In this document: positions 45,439-54,094 of the stretch, in pieces | Layout: every line of letters begins with the position of its first letter | How positions within the stretch are numbered: the stretch's first letter is position 1 | Assembly: GCF_009363435.1 (NCBI RefSeq) | Contig: NZ_CP045354.1 | Location: 2,384,501 to 2,448,500, forward strand | Reading direction: 5' to 3' | DNA: 64,000 nucleotides | Source of the DNA: Labrenzia sp. THAF82 | GTDB taxonomy: Bacteria; Pseudomonadota; Alphaproteobacteria; Rhizobiales; Stappiaceae | Position numbers and translations under genes: made by a program | Notes under the pieces: model-generated | The model's input: the letters and a program-made list of their open reading frames with translations, nothing else | What the model was told of the DNA's origin: nothing | Database searches by the model: none

Positions 45439-46494
45439 CTATTCAGCCGGAGCAAAGCCGGTGATGAGTTGCTTGAGGCCGAACGCGGCACCTGCAAAAA
45501 TTGCAAGGAACGTTACCGGGGCACTGAAAGCCAGAACGGAAAACGCGGAAATTCCCTGCCCGACACTGCAGCCGATCGCCAGGATCGCACCTGGTCCCAT
45601 GATCGCAGCCCCGGTGATCTGCCGGCGCAGTTCGCGCGGGTCCTCGCAGGCCTCCCACCGGAAGTGTCCTTTGGAAAAAGAGCCCAGAAACGCACCGATA
45701 ATGACGCCGACAACCGATCCGACGCTAAAGGACAGTGTGTTCCCGGATGCGGTCATGCCGTAATAAATGGTGTCACCAATGGGGGCTGCGAATGTGTGTG
45801 TCTCGATAGGTTCCGCCTCAAAACCCGTCATGGCGACCCAATAGGTCCCGACCCATCCGGAGACGATGGCAAGGCCAACAACAGCGCCCCAGAAGATCAG
45901 GTGCGGAGATTTTCGGAAAGCGGAGCTGCTGAGCGTGAATGCGATGATCAGACCGCCAACAATGACCCCGGTGACGACAGGTGCGACACCGAAACTGGCT
46001 TCAAAAAACTGGCTGACCCCTTGCGGCGTTTGAGCGCCCGTTTCGACCGGGAAAAGCCAGACGCGGAAGTGAGCCAAAGGGCCGGACATCACGAAATAGG
46101 CGGACAAGCCCATAACAAGGACAATGACAAAGGCTCTCAGATCGCCGCCGCCAAGGCGCGCGAGTGCTCCATAGCCACAGTTGCCGCTGAGCGCCATTCC
46201 ATAGCCGAACAACAAGCCTCCAATGATGGATCCAAGCGGGTTCCAAACCCTGTCCAGATAGGCTGTGCTCGCGCCTTCAAGGTAACCGGTAGACATTGCG
46301 ATATGCGAGCCGATGATTGCGATACCGATCGCAAACGCCCACATGCGCAGGCGGCCGTCATCCGACCCATAGAGGAAATCCTCAATGGCGCCGAGTGTGC
46401 AAAACCTTCCGATGCGCGCAGCCAGGCCCAGGGCAATTCCACCCAGGAGACCAATGAGCGCAACCAAGTTGGCTTCTCCGAGAACCTCAAGCAA
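45439..46494 (-). CDS. soxT: YeeE/YedE-family sulfur transporter adjoining soxR
   Basis: 351 residues with about ten membrane helices and the family cysteines in Gly-Arg-Phe-Cys-Thr-Leu-Gly-Ala, Ser-Gly-Asn-Cys-Gly-Tyr-Gly-Ala and Ala-Ile-Gly-Cys-Ser-Val-Gly-Gln. Position next to soxR is the one occupied by soxT in described clusters, where it is linked with sulfur-compound import or signalling. It follows soxR by 41 bases and is probably co-transcribed with soxS and soxR. The symbol rests on context. Confidence 0.82.
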   Translation of the reverse strand: MLEVLGEANLVALIGLLGGIALGLAARIGRFCTLGAIEDFLYGSDDGRLRMWAFAIGIAIIGSHIAMSTGYLEGASTAYLDRVWNPLGSIIGGLLFGYGMALSGNCGYGALARLGGGDLRAFVIVLVMGLSAYFVMSGPLAHFRVWLFPVETGAQTPQGVSQFFEASFGVAPVVTGVIVGGLIIAFTLSSSAFRKSPHLIFWGAVVGLAIVSGWVGTYWVAMTGFEAEPIETHTFAAPIGDTIYYGMTASGNTLSFSVGSVVGVIIGAFLGSFSKGHFRWEACEDPRELRRQITGAAIMGPGAILAIGCSVGQGISAFSVLAFSAPVTFLAIFAGAAFGLKQLITGFAPAE

Positions 46495-46535
46495 GTCCGG
46501 CTCCTCCCATAACCGGGCGCTGCTAACGCGTACGG

Positions 46536-46919
46536 TTATTCCTCTCGGCAGAACAGGTCATAAACGACTTCCATGATTTGCTTCGGGCGATTGTCTGTCA
46601 AGCTGTAGTAGATCGCCTTGCCTTCGCGGCGAGGTGTCACCAGTCCCTCCAGACGCAGGCGCGTCAGTTGCTGCGAAACGGCGGCCTGTCGTGCAGAAAG
46701 CAAGTTTTCCAGTTCGGCGACCGATTTTTCTCCCGATGCCAGGTGGCACAGGATCATCAGCCTGCCTTCGTGGCTGATGGCCTTCAGGAAATTGGATGCA
46801 CGCTGGGCGTTCTTCATCATCCTGTCCATGTCTTCGGCGCACATATCGGCGTCGAATACCGGCAAGCGAGAAGCGCTTTTGGTTGAGTTTTCGGGTGTGC
46901 CTGGCACGTCAGCAGTCAT
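46536..46919 (-). CDS. soxR: SoxR, ArsR-type repressor of sox genes
   Basis: 127 residues. Winged helix with Ala-Ile-Ser-His-Glu-Gly-Arg-Leu-Met-Ile-Leu-Cys and Ser-Ala-Arg-Gln-Ala-Ala-Val-Ser-Gln-Gln-Leu-Thr-Arg-Leu. Cys58 and Cys124 correspond to the reactive pair of the SqrR/YgaV/SoxR group, where a per- or polysulfide bridge releases the repressor from DNA. An N-terminal Cys27 is extra. It lies between soxS (7 bases) and soxT (41 bases). The four ATTC-N8-GAAT sites are its probable operators. Confidence 0.92.
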   Translation of the reverse strand: MTADVPGTPENSTKSASRLPVFDADMCAEDMDRMMKNAQRASNFLKAISHEGRLMILCHLASGEKSVAELENLLSARQAAVSQQLTRLRLEGLVTPRREGKAIYYSLTDNRPKQIMEVVYDLFCREE

Positions 46920-46926
46920 AATTTGC

Positions 46927-47295
46927 TCAACCTGTCTGTTCCAGTGGAATATTTGCTCTGCTGAACATCATGCCGAGCAGGCTCCAGAAAAAATCCTCAC
47001 CGGGGTATCCTTCGATTCGACCGACCTCGACGCCATTTTGCACGAGAATGAAGGTTGGTGTGAAGCGGACCTTCTTGTCAAAGGTGACTTCGGGTTTTTC
47101 GCTATACAAATCATAGCGTTTGAGCGGAGCTGTCTTGCCTTCTGCCGTCTTGGGGTAGATATGTGCGATCTCTTCATCCCACTTGGCGCACCAATAGCAG
47201 CCGTCTTCCTCAGCCATGAGCAAGTATGTTTCCGCCGCTGCGGAAGCTGGCGCAAACGCAAGCAGCAGAACGAAGAGCGCCTTTATGAAAGTCAA
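46927..47295 (-). CDS. soxS: SoxS, periplasmic thioredoxin-like protein
   Basis: About 122 residues: signal peptide, then a thioredoxin fold with Asp-Gly-Cys33-Tyr-Trp-Cys36-Ala-Lys-Trp and the cis-Pro segment Phe-Thr-Pro-Thr-Phe-Ile. In known Sox systems SoxS keeps the SoxYZ carrier thiol reduced. The start is unclear: I prefer a TTG at 47295 with GGGGA upstream, because it gives a compact signal peptide; a GTG at 47325 is the alternative. It overlaps nothing and lies 81 bases from the divergent soxV. Confidence 0.88.
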   Translation of the reverse strand: MTFIKALFVLLLAFAPASAAAETYLLMAEEDGCYWCAKWDEEIAHIYPKTAEGKTAPLKRYDLYSEKPEVTFDKKVRFTPTFILVQNGVEVGRIEGYPGEDFFWSLLGMMFSRANIPLEQTG

Positions 47296-47333
47296 TATGT
47301 GTCCCCGATTGACGAACCCGCACACTTAATCAT

Positions 47334-47349
47334 AATCTAATTTATGAAT
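47334..47349. promoter_or_regulatory. Candidate SoxR site B (soxS-soxV intergenic)
   Basis: AATC-N8-GAAT, followed by ATAT; one position off the consensus ATTC-N8-GAAT-ATGT. It is centred between the divergent soxS and soxV genes, where SoxR is known to bind in other sox clusters. Confidence 0.6.
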
Positions 47350-47376
47350 ATATCAAGCTGAGAAGCAGCTCATTCC

Positions 47377-48117
47377 ATGTTCGAGATTAGCTTTTTTGGT
47401 GCTCTGGCAGCAGGTTTCCTGTCATTCCTGTCGCCATGCATCCTACCGATTGTACCATTCTATCTCAGCTACCTGGCCGGGGTTGGAATGAATCAGGTGG
47501 ACGGCGGGGAGGCGGTCACCGGCGCGGTGAAACTCCGTGCCTTTCTTGCGGCCTGCTGTTTTGCGCTGGGCGTGATCACCGTTTTCATGGGGCTGGGTGC
47601 CACAGCCACAACTTTCGGTCAGCTCGTGCGCGATTATTTCGATGTGCTGAGATGGGTGGCCGCCGCGATCATTATCGCGATGGGGCTGCATTTTCTCGGG
47701 GTTATCCGCATCGGTATTCTCTATCGGCAACTGCGGGTGGAGACCGGCAATTCAGCGAATGTCGGTCTGGTTGGCGCCTTTGTCGTTGGGCTGGCTTTCG
47801 CGTTTGGCTGGACGCCGTGTGTCGGTCCGGTCCTTGCCGCCATCTTGTTCACAGCAGCGGGTCAGGAGACCGCCGGGCAGGGGGCGTCTCTCCTGTTCGT
47901 CTATGGCGTCGGTATGACGCTTCCCTTCATTGTTGCTGCGCTCTTCATCGGACCGTTCATGTCCTGGATGGCAGGGTTTCGCAAATATCTGGGCCTCATC
48001 GAAAAACTCATGGGCGCTCTCCTGATCCTTTTCGGCGTTCTGATCGCCACAAACTCCATCAACGTTATCGCTCAATGGATGCTGGAATACGTTCCCTGGT
48101 TCAGTGCCATTGGCTAA
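47377..48117 (+). CDS. soxV: SoxV, CcdA-type thiol electron transporter
   Basis: 246 residues with six membrane helices. The redox cysteines are in Leu-Ser-Pro-Cys21-Ile-Leu-Pro and in Gly-Trp-Thr-Pro-Cys-Val-Gly-Pro (near 149), as in CcdA. It passes electrons from cytoplasmic thioredoxin to periplasmic SoxW and SoxS. Divergent from soxS; soxW starts 16 bases after it. Confidence 0.95.
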   Translation: MFEISFFGALAAGFLSFLSPCILPIVPFYLSYLAGVGMNQVDGGEAVTGAVKLRAFLAACCFALGVITVFMGLGATATTFGQLVRDYFDVLRWVAAAIIIAMGLHFLGVIRIGILYRQLRVETGNSANVGLVGAFVVGLAFAFGWTPCVGPVLAAILFTAAGQETAGQGASLLFVYGVGMTLPFIVAALFIGPFMSWMAGFRKYLGLIEKLMGALLILFGVLIATNSINVIAQWMLEYVPWFSAIG

Positions 48118-48133
48118 TCGAGGAGAAGTCACG

Positions 48134-48694
48134 ATGACACGTTTGTTTGCTGCGATAGGCGCAATCCTCCTGTCCTGCCAGGTGTTTGCCGCCGAGATTG
48201 GAGACGACGGGCTCCACAAGGCAGACTGGATGCGCGACACATTCAAGGATCTTTCTGAAGACCTTGAAGAAGCCAATGCCGAGGGCAAGCGACTCATGGT
48301 CATTGTGGAGCAGCGCGGCTGCATCTATTGCCAAAAGATGCATGAGGAAGTCTTCGTGGTGCCGGAGATAGAGCAATACATCGAAGACAATTTTTTTGTT
48401 GTGCAGATCAATATGTTCGGCGATGTCGAGGTCACCGATTTCGATGGCACGACATTGCCGGAAAAAGACATGGTCAAGCGTTGGGGTGCGTTGTTTACCC
48501 CGAATATCTATTTCTTTCCCAAAGAGGTTTCTGAGGGGGACATGGCAACTCAGGCGGCGGTCGCAAATATGCCGGGTGCATTCGGGCGCTGGACGACACT
48601 GAACATGCTGAGCTGGGTGGTTGAGGAAGGCTATAACAGCGATGAACCTTTCCAGAAATATCATGCGCGAAAATTCGAAAATCAGGGCAAATAG
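48134..48694 (+). CDS. soxW: SoxW, periplasmic thioredoxin
   Basis: 186 residues: signal peptide of about 20 residues, then a thioredoxin fold with Arg-Gly-Cys63-Ile-Tyr-Cys66-Gln-Lys and a cis-Pro in Phe-Thr-Pro-Asn-Ile-Tyr-Phe. It takes electrons from SoxV. The start is the ATG at 48134 with GAGGAG upstream; an ATG at 48104 overlaps soxV. The 153-base gap to soxX holds another candidate SoxR site. Confidence 0.93.
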   Translation: MTRLFAAIGAILLSCQVFAAEIGDDGLHKADWMRDTFKDLSEDLEEANAEGKRLMVIVEQRGCIYCQKMHEEVFVVPEIEQYIEDNFFVVQINMFGDVEVTDFDGTTLPEKDMVKRWGALFTPNIYFFPKEVSEGDMATQAAVANMPGAFGRWTTLNMLSWVVEEGYNSDEPFQKYHARKFENQGK

Positions 48695-48756
48695 CGACCA
48701 GTTTCCGTGGCGACATTTTATTCTGAAAATTGCTGCACCTGCGAACAGATAGATAA

Positions 48757-48772
48757 ATTCATTTAATTGAAT
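48757..48772. promoter_or_regulatory. Candidate SoxR site C (soxW-soxX intergenic)
   Basis: ATTC-N8-GAAT inside a 20-base symmetric element with arms AAATTCA and TGAATTT around TTTAAT (48755-48774). It lies about 75 bases upstream of soxX, matching the other location where SoxR binds in described clusters. Confidence 0.7.
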
Positions 48773-48847
48773 TTGTTATTGCGTAAAAAGGAATATGTGA
48801 TGTAGTGTCGCACAAACGGTCGATGAGAATCGTCTGAGGGAGGGCGC

Positions 48848-49321
48848 ATGAAACACGTAATTATCGGCTTCACAGCTATGCTTACCGCATCCACGGCATT
48901 TGCCGAAGCGGTTAAACCAACTGACGTTGTCTTCGTTGATGGAGCCGTTGAAACGTCGCTCTCCGGAGTGGCCGGAGACCCCGCAGTGGGGGCAGAAATC
49001 ATGAACAAGGGTGCGGGAAACTGCATTGCCTGTCATCAGGTTTCGGCGCTTAGCCATCTTGCATTTCACGGCGAAATCGGACCTCCGCTCGATGGTGTCG
49101 CGGATCGATGGACCGTCCCGGAACTGCGGGGCATTGTCGCCAATGCCAAAGTGATGTTCGACGGCAGCCTGATGCCCTCATTTTACAGAACCGAAGGGTT
49201 CATTCGCCTGGGAGACGCTTACACAGGCGAAGCCCATGGAGACGGCGAAGTGCAGCCATTGCTGACGGCACAACAAGTCGAAGATGTCGTCGCCTTTCTT
49301 GTAACGCTCAAGGAACAATGA
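48848..49321 (+). CDS. soxX: SoxX, cytochrome c subunit of SoxXA
   Basis: 157 residues: signal peptide of about 20 residues, one haem site Cys59-Ile-Ala-Cys62-His63, and a likely axial Met in Ser-Leu-Met-Pro-Ser-Phe-Tyr. SoxXA joins thiosulfate to SoxY. GGGAGGG precedes the ATG. First gene of the main enzyme operon, spaced 22 bases from soxY. Confidence 0.95.
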   Translation: MKHVIIGFTAMLTASTAFAEAVKPTDVVFVDGAVETSLSGVAGDPAVGAEIMNKGAGNCIACHQVSALSHLAFHGEIGPPLDGVADRWTVPELRGIVANAKVMFDGSLMPSFYRTEGFIRLGDAYTGEAHGDGEVQPLLTAQQVEDVVAFLVTLKEQ

Positions 49322-49343
49322 CTTTCCTGAAATGGAGACCAAC

Positions 49344-49766
49344 ATGGAACTGACACGGCGAAAAATTCTGGCGCTCGGCTCCAGCACTTTCGCGCTGGCG
49401 AGTCTGACAAGCCTGCCCGTATTTGCCAGCACGACCGATGACGAGATCGCGGCGCTGACTGGCGGTGCGGAGCTTGGGGAAGGGGCGATCACGCTGACAG
49501 CCCCGGAAATCGCTGAAAACGGAAACACGGTGCCGATCGCATTCGATGCGCCAGGCGCTGTGGAAGTCACGCTATTTGCCGATGGCAACCCGGTACCAAA
49601 CGTTGCGACCTTCAAATTCGGTCCCTTGAGTGCCTCGCGAAGCGCTTCAACCCGTATCCGCCTTGCAACGACACAGGATGTCGTCGCGATCGCGAAGATG
49701 GAAGACGGGTCCTTCCAGACGGCGAAAGCAAACGTGAAAGTGACCATCGGCGGCTGCGGCGGCTGA
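49344..49766 (+). CDS. soxY: SoxY, sulfur-carrier subunit
   Basis: 140 residues. A Tat-type N-terminus, Met-Glu-Leu-Thr-Arg-Arg-Lys-Ile-Leu, leads a predicted periplasmic Ig-like domain, and the protein ends Gly-Gly-Cys138-Gly-Gly, the swinging arm that carries thiosulfate and sulfane. The ATG at 49344 has GGAG seven bases upstream; the ATG at 49332 is four residues earlier. soxZ follows within 25 bases. Confidence 0.96.
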   Translation: MELTRRKILALGSSTFALASLTSLPVFASTTDDEIAALTGGAELGEGAITLTAPEIAENGNTVPIAFDAPGAVEVTLFADGNPVPNVATFKFGPLSASRSASTRIRLATTQDVVAIAKMEDGSFQTAKANVKVTIGGCGG

Positions 49767-49791
49767 TCCCCTGGGTATTAGGAGATTTATC

Positions 49792-50121
49792 ATGGCATCT
49801 GGTGTGAAACCCCGGGTAAAGGTCCCGAAAAAAGCCGCCGCCGGCGAGACGATCACGATCAAAACGCTGATCAGCCACAAGATGGAAAGTGGTCAGCGTA
49901 AAGACGATGACGGCAACATCATTCCGCGCTCGATCATCAATCGCTTCACGGCAGACTTTAACGGTCAGAACGTGATCGATGTGACGCTTGAGCCGGCCAT
50001 TTCCACGAACCCGTATTTCCAGTTCGAGGCGGTCGTGCCGGAATCGGGTGAATTCAAGTTCACCTGGTATGACGACGACGGATCTGTCTACGACACGTCA
50101 AAGAAGATCACTGTCAACTGA
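49792..50121 (+). CDS. soxZ: SoxZ, partner of SoxY
   Basis: 109 residues, normal length, no signal peptide of its own; it is carried out with SoxY through the Tat system. The Arg-Val-Lys-Val-Pro and Ile-Ile-Asn-Arg-Phe-Thr-Ala-Asp-Phe-Asn-Gly strands and a Phe-x-Trp-Tyr-Asp-Asp end match the family's Ig-like fold. Located between soxY and soxA as in other clusters. Confidence 0.95.
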   Translation: MASGVKPRVKVPKKAAAGETITIKTLISHKMESGQRKDDDGNIIPRSIINRFTADFNGQNVIDVTLEPAISTNPYFQFEAVVPESGEFKFTWYDDDGSVYDTSKKITVN

Positions 50122-50160
50122 TCTTCCGATCCACCATACGTCTTGGAGAGGGAGGAAGGC

Positions 50161-51012
50161 GTGCATAAAAAGACAATAGCAATTTGCTCGGTGGCCGCAC
50201 TGGTCATGATGCCGGGGACGGCGGTATCGGACCCTGATGACGACAGCCTGACAATCAATGGTGAGATTTCCATCGTCACGGAGGTTGAAGCACCAGCACA
50301 CGCTGAAAATCTTTCAACGATCTATTCCGGCTGGCGCTTTCGTTCGGACGAAACCCAGGCCTTTCAGATGGACGATTTCGACAATCCCGGCATGATTGGC
50401 GTCGAAAACGCCATGGTCAATTGGGAAACCGTTGACGGAACTGAAGGCAAGTCGTGTGAGAGCTGTCACGGTGCTCCGGAGGACATGGCGGGTGTGCGTG
50501 CCGTCTATCCGAAGTGGAACGAAGACAAGGGCAAGGTGACCACTCTTGAAATGGAGGTCAACAATTGTCGCGAAACGCGCATGGGCGCTGAGAAATGGAA
50601 ATATACCGGTGGCGACATGACCGATATGGTCGCGCTGATATCTTCTGTTTCGCGCGGAATGCCTGTCAATGTGGCGATCGACGGACCTGCCAAAGCCACG
50701 TGGGAACAGGGCAAGGAACTCTATTATACGCGTACCGGCCAATTGGAGCTGTCCTGTGCCAACTGTCATGAAGACAGTTATGGAATGATGATCAGGGCTG
50801 ATCACCTGAGCCAGGGGCAGATCAACGGGTTCCCGACCTATCGTTTGAAAAACACGAAGCTGAATTCCGTGCATGCACGGTTCAAGGGATGCGTGCGCGA
50901 TACGCGTGCGGAGACCTACAAACCCGGTTCACCCGAGTTTGTGGCTCTTGAACTCTATGTTGCCACGCGCGGAAACGGCCTGAGTGTTGAAGGTCCGTCC
51001 GTCCGCAACTAA
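50161..51012 (+). CDS. soxA: SoxA, dihaem cytochrome c of SoxXA
   Basis: 283 residues with two haem sites, Cys99-Glu-Ser-Cys102-His103 and Cys199-Ala-Asn-Cys202-His203, and the active-site Cys244 in Arg-Phe-Lys-Gly-Cys. Thus it is the two-haem form. It forms the SoxY-thiosulfate conjugate. The start is a GTG at 50161 with GGGAGG upstream; a TTG at 50143 is less likely. A hairpin terminator follows before soxB. Confidence 0.95.
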   Translation: MHKKTIAICSVAALVMMPGTAVSDPDDDSLTINGEISIVTEVEAPAHAENLSTIYSGWRFRSDETQAFQMDDFDNPGMIGVENAMVNWETVDGTEGKSCESCHGAPEDMAGVRAVYPKWNEDKGKVTTLEMEVNNCRETRMGAEKWKYTGGDMTDMVALISSVSRGMPVNVAIDGPAKATWEQGKELYYTRTGQLELSCANCHEDSYGMMIRADHLSQGQINGFPTYRLKNTKLNSVHARFKGCVRDTRAETYKPGSPEFVALELYVATRGNGLSVEGPSVRN

Positions 51013-51021
51013 AGCCAATTG

Positions 51022-51048
51022 AGGGCCCCAGCAAACAGGTGGGGCCCT
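51022..51048 (+). terminator. Terminator-like hairpin between soxA and soxB
   Basis: Nine-base stem AGGGCCCCA / TGGGGCCCT with a nine-base loop, followed by TTGTTA. Placed between two co-directional genes, so it may reduce rather than end transcription. Confidence 0.6.
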
Positions 51049-51104
51049 TTGTTACACTGCAAATATTCACTTATGCGCATATGTTTTATGGAGCCAATGG
51101 AAAC

Positions 51105-52802
51105 ATGATTTCGCGTCGCGACTTTCTTCAGGTCGGAATGGCGGCTTCGGCAATCGTCGGAGCGTCCGGTTTCGGCAATTGGGCTCGTTTGGCGGCGCAA
51201 CAAACGCTGACGCAAGACCAGCTTCTTGAATTCGATACCTTTGGAAACGTCTCGCTCATTCACGTCACGGATATCCATGCCCAGCTCAAGCCGATCTATT
51301 TTCGGGAGCCTTCGGAAAATATCGGCGTAGGCAGCAACAAGGGGGCTGTTCCCCACGTCACCGGCGCGCAATTTCGCAAACTCTATGGGATCCAGGACGG
51401 CAGCCCGAGCCATTATGCCTTGAGTTCCGGAGATTTCGCATCGCTTGCAAATGCCTATGGCCGTGTTGGAGGGCTTGATCGGGTTGCGACCGTCATCAAG
51501 GCCATTCGGGCCGAGCGCCCGGATGCCATTCTCCTTGATGGCGGCGACACATGGCACGGCTCATACACCTGTTTCAAAACAGCAGGTCAGGACATGGTCA
51601 ATGTCATGAACGCTCTGAACCCGGACGCGATGACATTCCATTGGGAGTTCACGCTCGGCAGTGAACGTGTCAACGAAATCGTGGAAAGCCTGCCGTTTGC
51701 AGCGCTTGGCCAGAACATCTTCGATGTCGAATGGGACGAACCGACCGAGTTGTTCCCTCCTTACAAGATGTTCGAACGTGGCGGCACCAAGGTTGCCGTT
51801 ATTGGTCAGGCCTTCCCATACATGCCGATCGCAAATCCGGGATGGATGTTCCCCGAATACGCATTCGGCATCCGGGACGAGAACATGCAGGCAATGGTCG
51901 ACGAAGTCCGAGCTGAAGGCGCGGAATGTGTCGTTGTCCTCAGCCACAACGGTTTCGATGTCGACAAGAAGATGGCGACGGTCGTTGATGGCATCGACGT
52001 CATTTTGTCCGGGCACACGCATGACGCATTGCCGGAACCTGTTCTGTCGGGAAAGACCATCATCGTACCCTCGGGATCCAACGGCAAATTTGTGAGCCGT
52101 GTCGATCTCGATATCCGCAACGGACAGATGCTTGGATATCGCCACAAACTCATTCCGATCTTTTCCGATGTGATTGAACCTGATGCTGAAGTTTCTGCGC
52201 TGATTGACGAGCAAAGAGCTCCGTATCTGGCCGAGATGTCCGAAGTTATCGGGAAGACCGACAGTCTTCTCTATCGGCGCGGCAACTTCAATGGCACCTG
52301 GGATGACCTCATCTGCGACGCGTTGCTTTCCGAACGCGATGCTGAAATCGCACTTAGTCCAGGTGTGCGCTGGGGCCCCTCGCTGATCCCCGGTCAGGAC
52401 ATCACCCGCGAAGACATCTTCAATGTGACGTCCATGTCCTATGGACAGGCCTACCGCACCGAAATGACCGGCGAGTTTCTGAAGGTGGTTCTGGAAGACG
52501 TGGCCGACAACATCTTCAACCCCGACCCCTATTACCAGCAGGGCGGTGACATGGTGCGCACTGGCGGGCTTGGTTACCGGATCGATATCGGTCAACCGCA
52601 GGGCAGCCGTATTTCGAACCTGACCCTGTTGAATTCAGGCGAAGCAATTGATCCCGCTCGATCTTATGTGGTCGCCGGATGGGCAAGTGTGAACGAAGGC
52701 ACTGAAGGACCGCAGATCTGGGACGTGGTCGAAAATCACATTCGCAAACTCGGTACGGTTACTGCGAAACCGAATAACAGTGTGGAAGTCATTGGCGCAT
52801 AG
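51105..52802 (+). CDS. soxB: SoxB, thiosulfohydrolase
   Basis: 565 residues, usual length. Tat-type signal Ser-Arg-Arg-Asp-Phe-Leu. The dimanganese site of this 5'-nucleotidase-like enzyme is complete: Asp56-x-His58, Asp148 in Gly-Gly-Asp-Thr-Trp-His-Gly-Ser, Asn204, Ser-His-Asn-Gly, and the Ser-Gly-His-Thr-His-Asp loop. It releases sulfate from the SoxY-bound group. I use the ATG at 51105; a longer form from 51039 would lose the Tat motif's normal position. It is separated from soxA by a hairpin and followed closely by soxC. Confidence 0.97.
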   Translation: MISRRDFLQVGMAASAIVGASGFGNWARLAAQQTLTQDQLLEFDTFGNVSLIHVTDIHAQLKPIYFREPSENIGVGSNKGAVPHVTGAQFRKLYGIQDGSPSHYALSSGDFASLANAYGRVGGLDRVATVIKAIRAERPDAILLDGGDTWHGSYTCFKTAGQDMVNVMNALNPDAMTFHWEFTLGSERVNEIVESLPFAALGQNIFDVEWDEPTELFPPYKMFERGGTKVAVIGQAFPYMPIANPGWMFPEYAFGIRDENMQAMVDEVRAEGAECVVVLSHNGFDVDKKMATVVDGIDVILSGHTHDALPEPVLSGKTIIVPSGSNGKFVSRVDLDIRNGQMLGYRHKLIPIFSDVIEPDAEVSALIDEQRAPYLAEMSEVIGKTDSLLYRRGNFNGTWDDLICDALLSERDAEIALSPGVRWGPSLIPGQDITREDIFNVTSMSYGQAYRTEMTGEFLKVVLEDVADNIFNPDPYYQQGGDMVRTGGLGYRIDIGQPQGSRISNLTLLNSGEAIDPARSYVVAGWASVNEGTEGPQIWDVVENHIRKLGTVTAKPNNSVEVIGA

Positions 52803-52822
52803 TTGAGGCAGGGAGGCCTTTT

Positions 52823-54094
52823 ATGGGCATCAAAAAAGAAACATCCCGCAGAAATTTCCTGAAAGGAAGTGTCGCGATTGCGGGGGCGTCTGTAGCTGGC
52901 GCTGCAAGTGCCAATAGTGCAGATCCGTTGATTACCGACGTTCAGGACTGGGCATCGATCACTGGAGTTGGCGTCGATGAAACGCCTTATGGTCTTCCGA
53001 TCAGTTTTGAAAAAGATGTGGTTCGCAGGAATGTCGAATGGCTGACTGCCTCGCCGATTTCGTCAATCAACTTCACGCCGATCCATGCACTTGATGGCAC
53101 CATCACCCCACAGGGCTGCGCCTTTGAGCGGCACCATTCCGGGGCCATTGAACTGCGAAAGGAAGACTACAGGTTGATGATCAATGGTCTGGTCGACAAG
53201 CCGCTGATCTTCACCTATTCGGATCTGGAACGCTTTCCCAGAGAAAACCACGTCTACTTTTGTGAGTGCGCCGCCAACACCGGCATGGAGTGGGCAGGCG
53301 CTCAACTCAACGGGGCGCAGTTCACCCACGGCATGATCCACAACATGGAATACACCGGTGTTCCGTTGCGCACGCTCTTGAATGAAGCCGGGCTCAGTGC
53401 CGCCGGAGACCTGAAAGACAAATGGGTCTATGTGGAAGGTGCTGACGCTTCGTCCAATGGCCGTTCCATCCCGATGGAGAAGGCGCTCGACGATGTTCTT
53501 GTTGCCTTCAAGGCCAATGGCGAAGCTTTGCGTATGGAGCACGGATATCCGGTGCGTCTCGTTGTTCCCGGTTGGGAAGGCAACATGTGGGTGAAGTGGC
53601 TGCGCCGCATCGAAGTGTCCGATGCCGCAGTGGAAAGCCGCGAGGAAACCTCGAAATACACCGACGTTTACGAAGACGGGACCGCGCGCAAATGGACCTG
53701 GGTCATGGATGCAAAATCGGTGATCACGTCGCCCAGTCCGCAAATGCCGATCAACCACTCCAAAGGCCCCATGGTCATTTCCGGCCTGGCATGGTCCGGC
53801 CACGGAAAGATTACGCGCGTTGACGTGTCAAGGGACGGCGGCATCACCTGGGAAACTGCGCGTCTCGGAAAACAGGGCGATACCAAGGCTTTGACACGCT
53901 TTTATCTGGATACCGAATGGGACGGCAACGCGATGCTGCTGCAGTCGCGTGCGATGGACGAAACGGGATATGTCCAGCCGACCAAACAGCAGCTGCGGGA
54001 AATGCGCGGCGAAAACTCTGTCTATCACAACAATTGTATCCAAACCTGGTTCGTAGATGAAAATGGGGTCGTCGAGAATGTCGAAGTCTCTTAA
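52823..54094 (+). CDS. soxC: SoxC, molybdenum sulfane dehydrogenase
   Basis: 423 residues, Tat signal Ser-Arg-Arg-Asn-Phe-Leu-Lys-Gly. The sulfite-oxidase fold keeps the molybdopterin-binding Cys149 in Cys-Glu-Cys-Ala-Ala-Asn-Thr-Gly-Met-Glu-Trp, and the C-terminal Mo-co dimerisation domain with Arg-Val-Asp-Val-Ser-Arg-Asp-Gly-Gly-x-Thr-Trp follows. With SoxD it oxidises sulfane on SoxY. Its last 17 bases overlap soxD, indicating coupled translation. Confidence 0.96.
   Translation: MGIKKETSRRNFLKGSVAIAGASVAGAASANSADPLITDVQDWASITGVGVDETPYGLPISFEKDVVRRNVEWLTASPISSINFTPIHALDGTITPQGCAFERHHSGAIELRKEDYRLMINGLVDKPLIFTYSDLERFPRENHVYFCECAANTGMEWAGAQLNGAQFTHGMIHNMEYTGVPLRTLLNEAGLSAAGDLKDKWVYVEGADASSNGRSIPMEKALDDVLVAFKANGEALRMEHGYPVRLVVPGWEGNMWVKWLRRIEVSDAAVESREETSKYTDVYEDGTARKWTWVMDAKSVITSPSPQMPINHSKGPMVISGLAWSGHGKITRVDVSRDGGITWETARLGKQGDTKALTRFYLDTEWDGNAMLLQSRAMDETGYVQPTKQQLREMRGENSVYHNNCIQTWFVDENGVVENVEVS

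Noticed and set aside
45388..46512. Plus-strand open frame of 374 codons
   Set aside because: It is antisense to the soxT transporter; composition is that of a reversed membrane-protein gene.
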